From Faecimorpha stercoravium (GTDB lineage: Bacteria; Bacillota; Clostridia; Lachnospirales; Bianqueaceae), in NCBI GenBank assembly GCA_018712555.1, contig DVGT01000044.1:1-64000 (forward strand): DNA of 64,000 nt, written 5' to 3'. Below are positions 15,949 to 24,847 of this stretch, piece by piece (positions within the stretch are counted from its first letter, which is position 1; every line of letters begins with the position of its first letter). The notes below the pieces were generated by a model that did no database searches, was not told the DNA's origin, and was given only the letters and a program-made list of their open reading frames with translations. The position numbers and the translations under genes were made by a program.

Positions 15949-17075
15949 AAAAATGGCTGTGGATATGGATGGTGTGGTGCCTCTGTACGTTGCCGGTACA
16001 GGCACAGGAGACGGAGATCGACTGGTCGGATTATGATTTTTCCCCCATAGAAGAAGAACTGAAGACGCTCCAGCAGGACCCGCAGTTCTATGAAGGGGGC
16101 TTGCAGTTTGACGACTTCCTGGATCTTCTGGGGCAGATTCTGGAGGGAGAGATTCAACTCGGATTTGAGGATGTGCTGGATGGACTGCTGAATCAGATCC
16201 TGGGAGAATGGAAGGCAGAATGGCAGTTGATGCTGGAACTGGCAGCGCTGATGGTATGCAGTGGTGTGCTGAAGAATTTAAACGTGTCTTTTGGCGGTTC
16301 TCAGGTAGAACAGATTGCGTTCTATGTGGTATTTGGCGCCGCAGTCACGCTGCTGTTTCAGAGCTTCCTCATTACGTATCAGGTTGCGCAGAATGCGGGA
16401 GAAGACATCACCCATACACTGTTGGGATTATTGCCGGTTCTCGCGGGGGTTCAGGCAGCATCCGGAGGACAGGTCTTAGCTGCGCTGGGATCTGGATTCC
16501 TGATTGGCAGCGTGAATCTGGCATCATTTCTGGTACAGACTGTGTTTTTGAATGGGATTCTTCTGTTTGTCACGCTGTCTACCGTGAACCAGTTGACCGG
16601 GCAGAATATGATGAAAAAAATCATGGGACTGGCTAAGGTGCTGATTCAAAAAGGGATCAAAGGCGTCAGCGGGATTTTTCTGTTTCTGATCGGACTGCAG
16701 GGAATTGTCGCGCCGGCAGCGGATAGTCTTGTACGAAAGACCATGATATCGGCGGCTGGTGCAGTGCCCGTGGTGGGAGGTGCCATTGGCGGCGCCGTAG
16801 AGACCATATTTGCCGGAGCCTCACTGGTGGGGCATTGTGTGGGCGGTGCGGGTATGGTGATTCTGATGTGCATCTGTCTGGTACCCTTAGGAAAGCTGGT
16901 GGCGATATGGCTTCTCTATAAAGTCACCTCTGCGCTGCTATCTCCGATCGCGGATGCGAAGATGACAGAACTGCTGGAAGGTATGGCCGATGGCACGGGC
17001 ATGCTGATGGGCGTTCTGCTGGTACTGATCGGCATGTTTGTCTGTGGCGTAGGGATTTTCCTACGGAGTATGTAG
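15945..17075 (+). CDS. spoIIIAE: Stage III sporulation protein AE
   Basis: 376 residues from the ATG at 15945. This start gives a clean signal peptide (MKKWLWIWMVWCLCTLPVQA). The frame is open much further upstream, but that part lies over spoIIIAC/AD and is a shadow. An acidic soluble stretch is followed by multiple membrane segments from about residue 90 on. SpoIIIAE is the largest membrane component of the channel and is needed for sigma-G activity in the forespore. Confidence 0.93.
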   Translation: MKKWLWIWMVWCLCTLPVQAQETEIDWSDYDFSPIEEELKTLQQDPQFYEGGLQFDDFLDLLGQILEGEIQLGFEDVLDGLLNQILGEWKAEWQLMLELAALMVCSGVLKNLNVSFGGSQVEQIAFYVVFGAAVTLLFQSFLITYQVAQNAGEDITHTLLGLLPVLAGVQAASGGQVLAALGSGFLIGSVNLASFLVQTVFLNGILLFVTLSTVNQLTGQNMMKKIMGLAKVLIQKGIKGVSGIFLFLIGLQGIVAPAADSLVRKTMISAAGAVPVVGGAIGGAVETIFAGASLVGHCVGGAGMVILMCICLVPLGKLVAIWLLYKVTSALLSPIADAKMTELLEGMADGTGMLMGVLLVLIGMFVCGVGIFLRSM

Positions 17076-17090
17076 AAAGGAGGAGGTCAG

Positions 17091-17588
17091 ATGAAAGAGT
17101 GGATCGGGAGTATCATCCTATTTGCGATTTTTGCCGGGATCTTTGAAGCCGTTTTACCGCAGGATGGCATCAAAAAATACGTTCGGCTGATACTGGGCAT
17201 ATTCCTCATTGTGATTGTACTGGAACCCTGGATCGGGGCAGACTGGGAAGTCTCGCTGTCTGCGATGGGAGAAACGTCGGTTTCCGAGGTGGAGACAGTG
17301 CCGGTCATGGAAGCCATCACCGAGCAATATGATTACTATATAACGGAAGCGCTGCGAGATCGTGTGGAGGGGGAAGGTATCTACATAGAAGAAGCCCGCT
17401 GTATTTTGTCGGAGGAAGGAAGACTGCAGACGGTGAGCGTAGTATGTGTTCCAGAATCAGAAGACTGGGTGGTACTTACACTGGATCTGGGGCAGCAAAG
17501 AGAGGAGATCGACCAGAGACTCTCAGAACTTACAGAACGTTTTGAAGACATGCTGCAGGCGGATGTTGTGATAGAATGGAGAACTTGA
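17091..17588 (+). CDS. spoIIIAF: Stage III sporulation protein AF
   Basis: 165 residues. Two membrane segments at the N-terminus (IGSIILFAIFAGIFEAVL and LILGIFLIVIVLEPW) are followed by a soluble domain that in the family has a ring-building-motif-like fold. It sits between spoIIIAE and spoIIIAG as usual. The ATG follows AAAGGAGGAGGTCAG. Confidence 0.9.
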   Translation: MKEWIGSIILFAIFAGIFEAVLPQDGIKKYVRLILGIFLIVIVLEPWIGADWEVSLSAMGETSVSEVETVPVMEAITEQYDYYITEALRDRVEGEGIYIEEARCILSEEGRLQTVSVVCVPESEDWVVLTLDLGQQREEIDQRLSELTERFEDMLQADVVIEWRT

Positions 17589-17589
17589 G

Positions 17590-18165
17590 ATGGGATTCGA
17601 CTGGAAAAAATGGCTTAGAAAGGAAAAGGATGGACAGAAAAAGGATTGGTTTAGCATTTTCTTCCCTATTATGCTCATCTGTGCAGTCATAATTTTGATG
17701 ATGACGAATACCAATAGGAATATACCGGATACGGCAGAGAGTGAATCCTCTGAGCAGGAGGTCAGATCGCAGGACCAGGACGCCTACGCGGCCATGCTGG
17801 AAGAGAAACTGGCAGATGCTTTTTCCAGAATGGCCGGTGTGGGAGAGGTACGGGTCTATGTGACTTTGGCAGGCAGCGGAGAGGAAACTGTGCTGAAGGA
17901 TGAAGGCAGAACCGCAGAGAATGTCCAGGAGGAAGACAGTGGGGCGATCAGGTCTTCGGAACGAACAGAGGAAGAGGAAACCACCGTAACGGATTCGGAG
18001 GGAAATCCTTATGTAGTCAGCGCTACCTATCCAAAGGTACAGGGAATCCTGATCGTAGCCCAAGGCGCGGAATCCGCGGTTGTTCGGGAACAGCTCATGC
18101 AGGCTGCTTCCACGTTGCTGGGACTGTCCTATCAAGAGATCCAGGTAGCAACATATCAGTCATAG
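17590..18165 (+). CDS. spoIIIAG: Stage III sporulation protein AG
   Basis: 191 residues. A basic N-terminus, one membrane segment (about 22-40) and a soluble ring-forming domain are seen. SpoIIIAG forms the large ring of the feeding channel. The domain is interrupted by an acidic Glu/Ser-rich insertion (around residues 100-135), as is common in the family. It starts one base after the spoIIIAF stop. Confidence 0.9.
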   Translation: MGFDWKKWLRKEKDGQKKDWFSIFFPIMLICAVIILMMTNTNRNIPDTAESESSEQEVRSQDQDAYAAMLEEKLADAFSRMAGVGEVRVYVTLAGSGEETVLKDEGRTAENVQEEDSGAIRSSERTEEEETTVTDSEGNPYVVSATYPKVQGILIVAQGAESAVVREQLMQAASTLLGLSYQEIQVATYQS

Positions 18166-18177
18166 GAGGGTAATTCC

Positions 18178-18945
18178 ATGAGTCGGTTCAGAAAAAATCA
18201 GGCAGTGATCGTAGCGCTGGTTCTAATGGTAGTCGTAGCCGGGTACCTGAATTTTAGCAGTCAAACGGCTTCTGCCACGGATCCTAACCAACAGGCGGCG
18301 GAAGATTCATCCGAGGGACAGTTCTTGGCGGATGGCTTTGAGGAAGGGACGCTGCTTCCGGTAGGAGAAACGAGCACGGTATCGGAAGAGGCAAATGCAG
18401 GTACAGAAGAAAGCCAGATTGCCGAGGAATCTGATGGCGAGCAGGCGACGGAGGCAGAGGCGGAAGCGCAAACCGGGGAAGAGAGCGCAGTGCCGGAGGA
18501 GACAGGAGACGATCTGCCGGGCAGCGCGGTATTGGTGGACAGTGATGCGGTCATCCCTGAATATTTTGCGGAAGCTAAGGTAGAGCGGGAGAATGCCCGT
18601 GCGAAGAGCCAGGATATTTTATATGATTTGATGGCCAGTGCGGATACGCCGGAATCGGAGAAGTCCCTGGCGGCCCAGGAGATCATCGCGCTTCAGAAAC
18701 GAGTAGAAAACGAAGCTGCGGCAGAGGCGATGATCAAAGCCAAAGGATTCAATGAAGTCTTTGTGCGGATCTATGATGAAAGCGTGGATGTGATTGTGGA
18801 TCGGGAAGAGATCAGCCAGCAGGAAGCGGCGCAGATTCAGGATATTATCACGCGGATTACGGGAGCGGAGGCTTCGGATATTCGCATTAGTCTGCTGAAG
18901 GTAGCCAGCGAGGGAAGCTCCCAGGAGGAGAGTTCCGGAAATTAA
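18178..18945 (+). CDS. spoIIIAH: Stage III sporulation protein AH
   Basis: 255 residues. One N-terminal membrane segment, a long low-complexity Glu/Ala/Ser linker (about 35-115) and a C-terminal ring-building domain (about 120-240; FVRIYDESVDVIVDREE). SpoIIIAH binds SpoIIQ across the forespore membranes. The linker is longer than in Bacillus. It is the last gene of the spoIIIA operon. Confidence 0.92.
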   Translation: MSRFRKNQAVIVALVLMVVVAGYLNFSSQTASATDPNQQAAEDSSEGQFLADGFEEGTLLPVGETSTVSEEANAGTEESQIAEESDGEQATEAEAEAQTGEESAVPEETGDDLPGSAVLVDSDAVIPEYFAEAKVERENARAKSQDILYDLMASADTPESEKSLAAQEIIALQKRVENEAAAEAMIKAKGFNEVFVRIYDESVDVIVDREEISQQEAAQIQDIITRITGAEASDIRISLLKVASEGSSQEESSGN

Positions 18946-18953
18946 ATTTTGGG

Positions 18954-18982
18954 TTTACTTTTATAGGAAAAACGTATATAAT
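18954..18982 (+). promoter_or_regulatory. SigA-type promoter of the asp23-nusB operon
   Basis: TTTACT (18954-18959), 17 bases, TATAAT (18977-18982). It lies just after the spoIIIAH stop and starts a new transcription unit. Confidence 0.7.
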
Positions 18983-18999
18983 AACAGATAGGAGCACCC

Positions 19000-19027
19000 A
19001 CGGACCGGATACAAGCTTCCGGTCCGT
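19000..19027 (+). promoter_or_regulatory. Perfect 10-bp hairpin in the asp23 leader
   Basis: ACGGACCGGA (19000-19009) and TCCGGTCCGT (19018-19027) pair perfectly around an 8-base loop, about 12 bases after the expected transcript start. No T run follows, so it is not a normal terminator. It may stabilise the RNA 5' end or bind a protein. Confidence 0.6.
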
Positions 19028-19048
19028 AATCTATATAGATGGAGGTAC

Positions 19049-19417
19049 ATGGAGATGGAAGAGGAACGCAAGATCAGCGTGATTACAGATCAGCAGACGG
19101 GTAAAGTCAAGATCGCAGACGAGGTCGTAGCGGTGATTGCCGATCTGGCCATCAGTGATGTAAAGGGGATTCTGACGCTGGGCGGCCGGAAGGGAAAGCG
19201 CAGTTATGGCAAAGGAATCGGTGTGCGGATTGATGGAAACGATGTCTATTGTGATGTGGCCCTGGTGCTGAAGCAAGGTTTTAAAGTAAAACAGGTGGCT
19301 CTCCCGGTACAGCAGAAGATTAAGGCCAGCATAGAGAACATGCTGGAGATGAACGTCAAGGAGGTCAATGTCTGTATCGTGGGGATTCAGAAAGAGAAGT
19401 CCGCCCAGACGGAATAA
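19049..19417 (+). CDS. Asp23/Gls24 family envelope stress protein
   Basis: 122 residues; an ATG at 19055 is an alternative start. The core (TGKVKIADEVVAVIADLAISDVKG, split by strands) and the end (IENMLEMNVKEVNVCIVGIQ) fit the Asp23 (DUF322) family. In Firmicutes this gene (yqhY in Bacillus) lies directly before nusB, as here. Relatives are linked to cell-envelope homeostasis and to acetyl-CoA carboxylase; the exact role is unsettled. Confidence 0.9.
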   Translation: MEMEEERKISVITDQQTGKVKIADEVVAVIADLAISDVKGILTLGGRKGKRSYGKGIGVRIDGNDVYCDVALVLKQGFKVKQVALPVQQKIKASIENMLEMNVKEVNVCIVGIQKEKSAQTE

Positions 19418-19448
19418 TCGGCATTACGGAAGAGAGGAACAAGACTGT

Positions 19449-19865
19449 ATGAGTAGAAAGACAGCGCGGGAGCATGCGTTTCGCATTCTGTTTTCCGCGC
19501 AGTTTCAGGAGGAAAACGCACAGGTACTGGTAGAACGGTATTTACAGAGTCAGGATATGTCCTTAGAAGAAAAGGATGAGCAGTTCATCCAAAGAGAGAT
19601 CGAAGGTGCCATCAGGGAGCAGGATCATATTTATGCCAGGATCGGGGAGGCACTCAAGGAATGGAAGCTGAGCCGTCTGTATCAGGTGGATCGCGCGATC
19701 TTACAGATCGCGGTTTATGAGATGCTCTATGAAGAAGAGATCCCAACAAGCGTCAGTATCAATGAGGCAGTGGAACTTGCGAAGAAATATAGTACGGAAG
19801 CCGCTCCGGCTTTTATAAATGGTGTATTAGGCACGATTGCAAAAAACGTGGAAGGAGAGGCGTAA
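19449..19865 (+). CDS. nusB: Transcription antitermination factor NusB
   Basis: 138 residues from the ATG at 19449 (MSRKTAREHAFRILF), preceded by AGAGAGGAACAAG. This all-helical protein binds boxA RNA with NusE (S10) for antitermination on rRNA operons. The typical C-terminal stretch PTSVSINEAVELAKKY, then FINGVLG, is present. Confidence 0.95.
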   Translation: MSRKTAREHAFRILFSAQFQEENAQVLVERYLQSQDMSLEEKDEQFIQREIEGAIREQDHIYARIGEALKEWKLSRLYQVDRAILQIAVYEMLYEEEIPTSVSINEAVELAKKYSTEAAPAFINGVLGTIAKNVEGEA

Positions 19866-21080
19866 ATGGAACGGCCGATCTACCGGGTTTCGCAGATCAA
19901 CGCCTACGTAAAGCGTATGTTGACCCAGGATGTTCTCCTGACCAATCTGCAGCTTGGAGGAGAGATCAGTAATTTCAAGAGGCATTCCTCGGGCCATATG
20001 TATTTTGCGCTGAAGGATGAATTGGCGGCCATTTCGGCGGTCATGTTCGCCTCCGATGCCAAAACACTGCGCTTTTTTCCCAAGGAAGGGCAAAAGGTGA
20101 TTGCCAGAGGTTCTATATCGCTTTATGAGAAGACGGGACAGTATCAGTTCTATGTACGGCATATGGAACCGGATGGGATCGGGGCGCTGTATCAGGCATA
20201 TGAGGCGCTGAAACAGAAGCTGGAGGCAGAAGGGCTCTTCGATGCGAGCCGTAAGAAGAAGATTCCATCCTACCCCCGGACGGTAGCTATGGTCACATCG
20301 CCTACGGGCGCGGTGATCCAGGATATGACACAGATTGCAAGGCGGAGGCATCCGGGGATCCGCCTTATTCTCATACCAGTGATGGTGCAGGGAGAGGGCG
20401 CCGCAGAATCGATCGTGCGAGGCCTGGCGCTGGCGGATCAGACCGAAGCGGATACGGTGATTGTGGGCCGAGGCGGTGGCTCCATTGAGGATCTATGGGC
20501 TTTCAATGAAGAAAAGGTGGCTCGGGCGATTGCGGTCATGCAGCATCCGGTGATTTCTGCTGTCGGACACGAGACCGATTATACCATCGCAGATTTTGTC
20601 GCTGATTTGCGGGCACCGACACCTTCGGCAGCTGTCGAACTTGCGATTCCGCAGGTGTCGGAGATCCTGGAGAGACTGGCATCGTATCAAAGTCGAGCTC
20701 AGAATGCTTTGAAACGTAGAATTGAAATAGAGCGCAGGACATTGGCACAGATCCTATCAAGAGGCATATACCGCAGACCCGGTCAAATGCTTATGCCGAT
20801 GCGTCAGGAGCTGGACATGCTGGGAGAGCGCCTGACAGAGGCATGCGCTCAACGGATGAAGGAACGCCGGGAAGCGCTGACGCAGATGGGACTTCGCCTG
20901 ACGTATTTGGATCCTGCGCATCCATTGCGGAGAGGCTATGCTTATATAACGGACGATCAGGGAAAGATTCTATCTTCCGTGAAAGCCATGCAGACAGGGG
21001 ATTGGATCTGTGCGCATTTGGCGGACGGACAATTCGGGGCTCGAGTTGAGACCATAGGGGAGGATACCGATGGAAAATAA
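19866..21080 (+). CDS. xseA: Exodeoxyribonuclease VII large subunit
   Basis: 404 residues. An N-terminal OB-fold (GEISNFKRHSSGHMYFALKD) is followed by the catalytic domain (VTSPTGAVIQDM, GRGGGSIEDLWAFNEE, SAVGHETDYTIADFVAD) and a coiled-coil region with a C-terminal RGYA motif. It degrades single-stranded DNA from both ends with XseB. The start abuts the nusB stop; the stop overlaps xseB. Confidence 0.96.
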   Translation: MERPIYRVSQINAYVKRMLTQDVLLTNLQLGGEISNFKRHSSGHMYFALKDELAAISAVMFASDAKTLRFFPKEGQKVIARGSISLYEKTGQYQFYVRHMEPDGIGALYQAYEALKQKLEAEGLFDASRKKKIPSYPRTVAMVTSPTGAVIQDMTQIARRRHPGIRLILIPVMVQGEGAAESIVRGLALADQTEADTVIVGRGGGSIEDLWAFNEEKVARAIAVMQHPVISAVGHETDYTIADFVADLRAPTPSAAVELAIPQVSEILERLASYQSRAQNALKRRIEIERRTLAQILSRGIYRRPGQMLMPMRQELDMLGERLTEACAQRMKERREALTQMGLRLTYLDPAHPLRRGYAYITDDQGKILSSVKAMQTGDWICAHLADGQFGARVETIGEDTDGK

Positions 21081-21267
21081 ACAGACATTTGAGGAGGCCA
21101 TGGAACAGTTGGCGCAGATTACAGATCGAATGGAAAGAGGAGATCTGCCATTAGCCGAGATGACCTCGTTATATAAAGAAGGGAAAAAGCTGTATCAGGA
21201 CTGTCAGAAAATGTTGGATCTGACAGAGAAGGAACTTGTGGTGCTGAATGAAGGAGAAGGGCAATGA
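21070..21267 (+). CDS. xseB: Exodeoxyribonuclease VII small subunit
   Basis: 65 residues, helical, with the family motif FEEAMEQLAQITDRMERGDLPL. It binds the XseA coiled coil. It overlaps xseA by 11 bases and ispA by 4 bases. Confidence 0.93.
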   Translation: MENKQTFEEAMEQLAQITDRMERGDLPLAEMTSLYKEGKKLYQDCQKMLDLTEKELVVLNEGEGQ

Positions 21268-22166
21268 AACTCGAGGAATATCAGGTGTGGCAAGGAAAGA
21301 TTCTGGAGGAGCGGTTGTCTGCGCATGTTTCCCATAGAGGACAGTATGAGGCCCAGGTGTGGGAGGCCATGTCCTATAGCCTGCTGGCAGGCGGTAAGAG
21401 GATTCGTCCCCTGATGCTTCTCCTGGCGGCTGGCGCGGTGACGGGGGAGTGTACGCAATCTGTCTTTGATCGTGTATATCCCTTTGCGGAGGCGCTGGAG
21501 ATGATTCATACCTACTCGCTGATTCATGATGATCTGCCGGCGATGGATAATGATGATTATCGCCGAGGACGGTTGACGAACCATAAAGTCTTTGGGGAAG
21601 CGATCGCGATTCTGGCGGGAGATGGCCTTTTGAATCTGGCATACGAGACGATCTTCGAGGCCCTGCTCACGGATCCGGCGCCAGGCAGACTCCTGGCGGC
21701 AAGAACGATTGCCCAAGCAGCAGGGGCTCGCGGCATGGTAGCCGGACAGACGGCAGACATGCTGGCCGAGCAGCAGAAGGCAACGCCAGAACATTTGGAT
21801 TTTATTGAAGAGAATAAGACAGGACAGCTGATGATGGCGGCGCTTCTGGCCGGCGCCCAGGCTGCGGGGGCACCGGAAGATGCGATCCTGTCCATGAGAA
21901 AAGCCGGCAGGGCTATGGGCAAGGCTTTTCAGATTCAGGATGATATTCTGGATGTGGAAGGAGACGCGGCGGAGCTGGGGAAACGGACAGGCAGCGACGC
22001 AGAGAATGAGAAGGTCACGTTTGTAACAGTATATGGCATCCAGAAGGCTCGAGAGATGGTGGCAGAACTATCTGCAGATGCCGCAGAAGCGCTGAAAGAC
22101 TTTCACAATGAGTCGGGGGAGTTGTTGAGGGAGTGGATACAGGCGTTAATATACAGAAAAAAGTAA
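21264..22166 (+). CDS. ispA: Polyprenyl (farnesyl) diphosphate synthase
   Basis: 300 residues. It condenses isopentenyl diphosphate with allylic diphosphates to make FPP, possibly GGPP. The first Asp-rich motif is DDLPAMDND and the second is QIQDDILD. GGKRIRP binds the diphosphate. Its place next to dxs gives an isoprenoid unit. Product chain length cannot be fixed by eye. Confidence 0.94.
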   Translation: MKLEEYQVWQGKILEERLSAHVSHRGQYEAQVWEAMSYSLLAGGKRIRPLMLLLAAGAVTGECTQSVFDRVYPFAEALEMIHTYSLIHDDLPAMDNDDYRRGRLTNHKVFGEAIAILAGDGLLNLAYETIFEALLTDPAPGRLLAARTIAQAAGARGMVAGQTADMLAEQQKATPEHLDFIEENKTGQLMMAALLAGAQAAGAPEDAILSMRKAGRAMGKAFQIQDDILDVEGDAAELGKRTGSDAENEKVTFVTVYGIQKAREMVAELSADAAEALKDFHNESGELLREWIQALIYRKK

Positions 22167-22167
22167 G

Positions 22168-24051
22168 GTGAGTAAATTGTACCCATTGCTGGATAAGATC
22201 CAGGATCCTAAGGATCTGCGGGCAATGACGACGGAGGAGCTGAAACAACTGGCGGAGGAGATTCGGCATTTCCTGATTCAGAATGTGGCCAGAACAGGTG
22301 GTCATCTGAGCGCCAATCTGGGCGTGGTGGAACTGACAATGGCACTGCATCTGGAGTTTTCCTCTCCGCGAGATCAGATGATTTTTGATGTAGGCCATCA
22401 GGCGTATACCCATAAGATTCTGACAGGGCGAAAGGATCTGTTTGACAAGCTGCGGCAGGAGAATGGTCTCAGCGGTTTTCCGAAGCAGGCGGAAAGCGAG
22501 CATGACATTTTCAACACAGGACATGCTTCAACCTCCATTTCTGCGGCGTTAGGACTGGCAAAGGCCAGAGACCTGAAGGGCAGCAAGTATCATGTGATTG
22601 CGGTGATCGGCGATGGAGCGCTCACCGGAGGAATGAGTTATGAGGCGATGAACCAGGCGGGGCGGGATAAGACGCCCCTGATTGTCGTGTTAAATGATAA
22701 TCAGATGTCGATTGGCCCCAATGTGGGCGCATTGGCTCGTAGTCTGTCTACGCTCAGAACCCGCAGATCCTATCTGAATATGAAGCGGCACATGCATCAG
22801 GTGCTGGAAAAAACGGAGGGGGATGGCGGCGCCATGACCAACTTCATTCGGCAGGCCAAGAAGCGTGTGAAATATTTTCTGATGTCAGGAGCGTTTTTTG
22901 AAGAGCTTGGATTTACCTATCTAGGTCCCGTGGATGGTCATGACATAGAGGAGCTCCGGCGTGTGCTGCGACAGGCGAAGGCGCTCAGAGAACCGGTTCT
23001 CGTGCATGTGAAAACCACAAAAGGAAAGGGATATCGTCCCGCAGAAAAGGATGCGGCCACGTTCCATGGTATCGGAAAGTTTGACCCGGATACCGGAGAA
23101 GTGGGAAAGAATCAAGGAGAAAGCTGGGCGCATGCCGTGGGTACTCAATTGCAGTCCTTCGCCAGAGAAGATGATCGGACGGTGGTGATTACAGCGGCCA
23201 TGCCGCAGGGAACGGGTGTCCAGGAGTACAGTACACTGTTTCCGAAACGGTTTTTTGATGTGGGAATCGCGGAAGAACACGCGGTGACGTTTGCGGCGGG
23301 GCTGGCACGCGGCGGTATGAAGCCCTATTTTGTCGTGTATTCCACGTTTTTGCAGCGAGGATACGATCAGGTGCTGCATGATGTGTGTCTGCAGAGACTG
23401 CCGGTAAAATTTCTGGTGGATCATGCCGGAATCGTGGGGGAGGATGGCGAGACGCATCAGGGGATCTATGATATCGCATATTTGGGGCATATTCCAGAGA
23501 TGACAATCATGAGTCCTTCGAATCGTACGGAGCTCTGCCGTATGATGAATTATGCACATCAGTATGAGGCGCCGATCGCGATTCGGTACCCTAAGGGGAA
23601 TCTGCCAGAAGAGAGTGAAGATGCGGGACCGCAGATCCGTTTCGGACAAGGCTACCTGGTGCGGGAGGAGAAGGATGCGTTCTGTCTTCTTTTGGCTTTG
23701 GGAGTCTGTCGCAAGATGGCGGAAGAGGCCGCGGAGCAGTTGGCGGAGAAAGGGATTCGTGTGTCGGTGGCGGATGCCCGCTTTGTGGCTCCGTTATCCA
23801 GAGAGTGGCTGTTAGAACTGTCAAGGCAGTACCCCAGGATACTCACCATAGAAGACCATATTCATACAGGCGGATTTGGTATAAAAGTGCGGGATCTTCT
23901 GGCAGAAGAGAGAGCGAAGAGTCAGGTGCGAATCCTGGCACTTCCGGATCGTTTTATAGAGCAGGGCAAGAGAGAAGTGTTGCTGAGCCGTTATGGGATC
24001 AGTGTGGAAGGAATACAGAAAGCAGTGGAGAATTGGAATGCAGAAGCATAA
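22168..24051 (+). CDS. dxs: 1-deoxy-D-xylulose-5-phosphate synthase
   Basis: 627 residues from the GTG at 22168; a TTG at 22177, with AAGGTGAG seven bases upstream, is a good alternative and would give the family-like N-terminus MYPLLDKIQ. This TPP enzyme makes DXP from pyruvate and glyceraldehyde-3-phosphate, the first step of the MEP pathway. GHQAYTHK, the TPP motif GDGALTGGM, the active-site region AEEHAVTFAAG and a transketolase C-domain are seen. Full length. Confidence 0.96.
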   Translation: MSKLYPLLDKIQDPKDLRAMTTEELKQLAEEIRHFLIQNVARTGGHLSANLGVVELTMALHLEFSSPRDQMIFDVGHQAYTHKILTGRKDLFDKLRQENGLSGFPKQAESEHDIFNTGHASTSISAALGLAKARDLKGSKYHVIAVIGDGALTGGMSYEAMNQAGRDKTPLIVVLNDNQMSIGPNVGALARSLSTLRTRRSYLNMKRHMHQVLEKTEGDGGAMTNFIRQAKKRVKYFLMSGAFFEELGFTYLGPVDGHDIEELRRVLRQAKALREPVLVHVKTTKGKGYRPAEKDAATFHGIGKFDPDTGEVGKNQGESWAHAVGTQLQSFAREDDRTVVITAAMPQGTGVQEYSTLFPKRFFDVGIAEEHAVTFAAGLARGGMKPYFVVYSTFLQRGYDQVLHDVCLQRLPVKFLVDHAGIVGEDGETHQGIYDIAYLGHIPEMTIMSPSNRTELCRMMNYAHQYEAPIAIRYPKGNLPEESEDAGPQIRFGQGYLVREEKDAFCLLLALGVCRKMAEEAAEQLAEKGIRVSVADARFVAPLSREWLLELSRQYPRILTIEDHIHTGGFGIKVRDLLAEERAKSQVRILALPDRFIEQGKREVLLSRYGISVEGIQKAVENWNAEA

Positions 24052-24847
24052 AGAACGGCTGGATTTGTGTCTGGTAGAAAGAGGATTGGCCGCTTCCCGG
24101 GAAAAGGCGAAGGCAATGATTATGGCAGGCCATGTGTACGTGAATGGGCAGCGAGAGGATAAGGCTGGTACGCTGGTGGAAGAAGAGGCGGAGATTCTGG
24201 TACGGGGGCCGGTTCTTCCCTATGTGAGTCGGGGCGGTTTGAAGCTGGAGAAGGCCATCAAGACCTTCGGTGTTCGGCTGGAGGGATGTATCTGTATGGA
24301 CGCGGGGGCTTCTACCGGTGGATTCACAGATTGCATGCTGCAAAACGGAGCCGCGAAGGTGTACGCGATCGACGTAGGTTATGGACAGCTGGCGTGGAAG
24401 CTTCGTCAGGACGAGCGGGTCGTTGTGCTGGAGAAGACGAATGTGCGCTATCTGGATGAGACGAAGGTGCCGGATCTTTGTGATTTTGCCTCAGCAGATC
24501 TCTCTTTCATCTCGCTGACGAAGGTGTTGGAGCCAATCGCTGGCCGGATTCGAGAGGGCGGAGAGCTGGTCTGTCTGGTGAAGCCGCAGTTTGAGGCAGG
24601 ACGAGAGAAAGTCGGAAAAAAAGGCGTAGTGCGGGAGCCAGAGATTCATGAGGAAGTGCTCCTTATGATCACAGACTGGGTGCAGTGCCATGGGTTTACC
24701 ATACTGGGATGTACGTATTCGCCGGTACGTGGACCGGAAGGCAATATCGAATATTTATTATATCTAAAGAAAGAAGCGTGTTCCGTCGCAGCGGACTGGA
24801 AGAAAGAGATCGAGAAGGTGGTGAAAGAATCCCATGAATCCCTGTAA
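24038..24847 (+). CDS. tlyA: TlyA family rRNA methyltransferase
   Basis: 269 residues from the ATG at 24038, 14 bases inside the end of dxs. An S4 RNA-binding domain (RLDLCLVERGLAASREKAKA) is followed by an FtsJ-like Rossmann domain with the SAM motif DAGASTGGFTDC. The family 2'-O-methylates rRNA and confers capreomycin sensitivity in mycobacteria; here it is the Firmicute type (yqxC) next to dxs and argR. The target is inferred from the family. Confidence 0.92.
   Translation: MQKHKERLDLCLVERGLAASREKAKAMIMAGHVYVNGQREDKAGTLVEEEAEILVRGPVLPYVSRGGLKLEKAIKTFGVRLEGCICMDAGASTGGFTDCMLQNGAAKVYAIDVGYGQLAWKLRQDERVVVLEKTNVRYLDETKVPDLCDFASADLSFISLTKVLEPIAGRIREGGELVCLVKPQFEAGREKVGKKGVVREPEIHEEVLLMITDWVQCHGFTILGCTYSPVRGPEGNIEYLLYLKKEACSVAADWKKEIEKVVKESHESL

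Noticed and set aside
22921..23649. 242-codon minus-strand frame
   Set aside because: Antisense shadow of dxs.
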